From NCBI GenBank assembly GCA_030016455.1, contig JASEJH010000094.1, positions 1 through 6,337 on the forward strand: a stretch of DNA of 6,337 bases, given 5' to 3'. A program made the translations under genes and the position numbers. Positions 5,376 to 6,337 of the stretch are shown here, piece after piece. How positions within the stretch are numbered: position 1 is the first letter of the stretch; every line of letters begins with the position of its first letter. Below the pieces are notes generated by a model. The model worked only from the letters and a program-made list of their open reading frames with translations. It was not told the DNA's origin and ran no database searches. The stretch is from Thermoanaerobacteraceae bacterium (GTDB taxonomy: Bacteria > Bacillota > Desulfotomaculia > Desulfotomaculales > Ammonificaceae).

Positions 5376-6337
5376 ATGGACCGGTACGTGTGCATTCACG
5401 GCCATTTCTACCAGCCGCCGCGGGAGAACCCGTGGCTGGAAGATATCGAGCTTCAGGATTCGGCCTACCCATACCACGACTGGAACGAACGGATCACCGC
5501 CGAGTGTTACGAGCCGAATACCGCGTCCCGCATCCTGGACAACTCCGGCCGGATCAAAAGGATCATTAACAACTATACCCGGATCAGCTTCAACTTCGGC
5601 CCGACCCTGCTGGACTGGCTGGCGACCAAGAAGCCGGACGTTTACCAGGCGGTAATCGCCGCCGACCGGGAAAGCATGCAGCATTTTTCCGGGCACGGTT
5701 CGGCCCTGGCCCAGGCATACAACCACATGATCATGCCTCTGGCCTGTACGCGCGACAAGTACACCCAGGTGATCTGGGGCCTGCGCGATTTTGAGCACCG
5801 CTTCGGCCGGCGGCCGGAAGGCATGTGGCTGCCGGAAACCGCGGTGGACTTGGAGACGCTCGAAATCATGGCCGAGCAGGGCGTCCGTTTCACCATCCTT
5901 TCGCCCTACCAGGCCCGGCGGGTAAGAAAGATCGGCGCCGGCACCTGGGAGGAACCGGGGCCCGGGGGTATCGATCCCTCGATGCCTTACCTGCTCCACC
6001 TGCCCGCTTCGGGCCGGAGCATGAACGTCTTTTTCTACGACGGGCCGATTTCCCGCGCCGTGGCCTTTGAGAAGCTGCTCGCCAACGGCGAACACTTTGC
6101 CAAGCGGCTCGTGACCGGTTTCGCCGAAGGGCGTTCATGGCCCCAGCTCCTCAGCATCGCCACCGACGGGGAAACCTACGGCCACCACCACCATCACGGC
6201 GACATGGCGCTGGCCTACGCCTTGCACTACCTGGAGTCCAACAAGCTCGCGCGGATCACCAACTACAGCGAGTACCTGGAAAAACACCCGCCCTCCCACG
6301 AGGTCGAGATCCACGAAAACTCTTCGTGGAGCTGTTG
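5376..6337 (+). CDS. GH57 glycoside hydrolase, DUF3536-associated type (3' truncated by window)
   Basis: The first 320 residues of a protein whose end lies beyond the window; relatives with a C-terminal DUF3536 region are typically much longer, around 800 residues. The N-terminal GH57 barrel is clear: motif 1 HGHFYQP (8-14), SGHGSALAQAYNHMIMPLA (105-123), PEGMWLPETAVD (147-158) with the likely nucleophile Glu154, and ATDGETYGHHHHHGDMALA (262-280) with the likely acid/base Asp264. HENSSWSC (313-320) begins another block I associate with this subgroup. GH57 enzymes known biochemically include alpha-amylases, 4-alpha-glucanotransferases and branching enzymes acting on alpha-glucans. To my knowledge the DUF3536 subgroup has no firmly assigned reaction, so I name only the family. 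No signal peptide is present, so it is probably cytoplasmic. Linkage to treZ and malQ supports a role in glycogen or maltodextrin turnover. Confidence 0.92.
   Translation, partial: MDRYVCIHGHFYQPPRENPWLEDIELQDSAYPYHDWNERITAECYEPNTASRILDNSGRIKRIINNYTRISFNFGPTLLDWLATKKPDVYQAVIAADRESMQHFSGHGSALAQAYNHMIMPLACTRDKYTQVIWGLRDFEHRFGRRPEGMWLPETAVDLETLEIMAEQGVRFTILSPYQARRVRKIGAGTWEEPGPGGIDPSMPYLLHLPASGRSMNVFFYDGPISRAVAFEKLLANGEHFAKRLVTGFAEGRSWPQLLSIATDGETYGHHHHHGDMALAYALHYLESNKLARITNYSEYLEKHPPSHEVEIHENSSWSC
6310..6330. repeat. Perfect 8-bp inverted repeat inside the GH57 coding region
   Basis: TCCACGAA (6310-6317) and TTCGTGGA (6323-6330) form a perfect 8-bp stem with a 5-nt loop. It lies in codons for the conserved IHENSSWS stretch, so the protein sequence may explain much of it. 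No T-run follows within the window, so it is not a terminator. Confidence 0.3.

Noticed and set aside
5028..6095. 355-codon open frame on the minus strand
   Set aside because: It lies fully antisense to the end of treZ and the GH57 gene, both of which show strong family motifs. Long antisense frames are expected in GC-rich coding DNA, and its translation resembles no family.

Overview
The window looks like chromosomal DNA of a GC-rich member of the Firmicutes, possibly a thermophilic clostridial or Peptococcaceae-like lineage. This is an inference from strong AAGGAGG-type ribosome binding sites, GTG starts, a sigma-A style TATAAT element, GC-rich coding DNA beside more AT-rich gaps, and the gene set. 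The exact taxon cannot be fixed from the sequence alone.

Layout. Positions 1-159 are AT-rich and gene-free and carry two short hairpins; the outer one may terminate the leftward gene. Positions 160-549 on the minus strand encode a small DsrE-family protein with its own extended -10 promoter and a very short leader. Positions 550-1355 are a long gap with no gene I can defend. It holds several inverted repeats, one a 16-bp CRP-like palindrome, and two open but unrecognised minus-strand frames. From 1356 to the window end is a rightward alpha-glucan cluster: malQ (4-alpha-glucanotransferase, GH77, long form), treZ (malto-oligosyltrehalose trehalohydrolase, GH13) and the first 320 codons of a GH57 glycoside hydrolase of the DUF3536-associated type.

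How the genes fit together. MalQ lengthens, shortens and recycles malto-oligosaccharides. TreZ releases trehalose from maltooligosyl trehalose. The GH57 enzyme probably acts on the same alpha-glucan pool, but its reaction is not established by sequence. TreY, which makes the TreZ substrate, is not in the window and would be expected nearby. treZ and the GH57 gene are 8 nt apart, with the GH57 ribosome binding site inside the end of treZ, so they are very likely co-transcribed. The 103-nt malQ-treZ gap is spanned exactly by a possible 36-codon reading frame that overlaps the malQ stop (GTGA) and the treZ start (ATGA). This is the most unusual structure in the cluster. I see no CRISPR array, tRNA, rRNA, transposase or classical mobile element.
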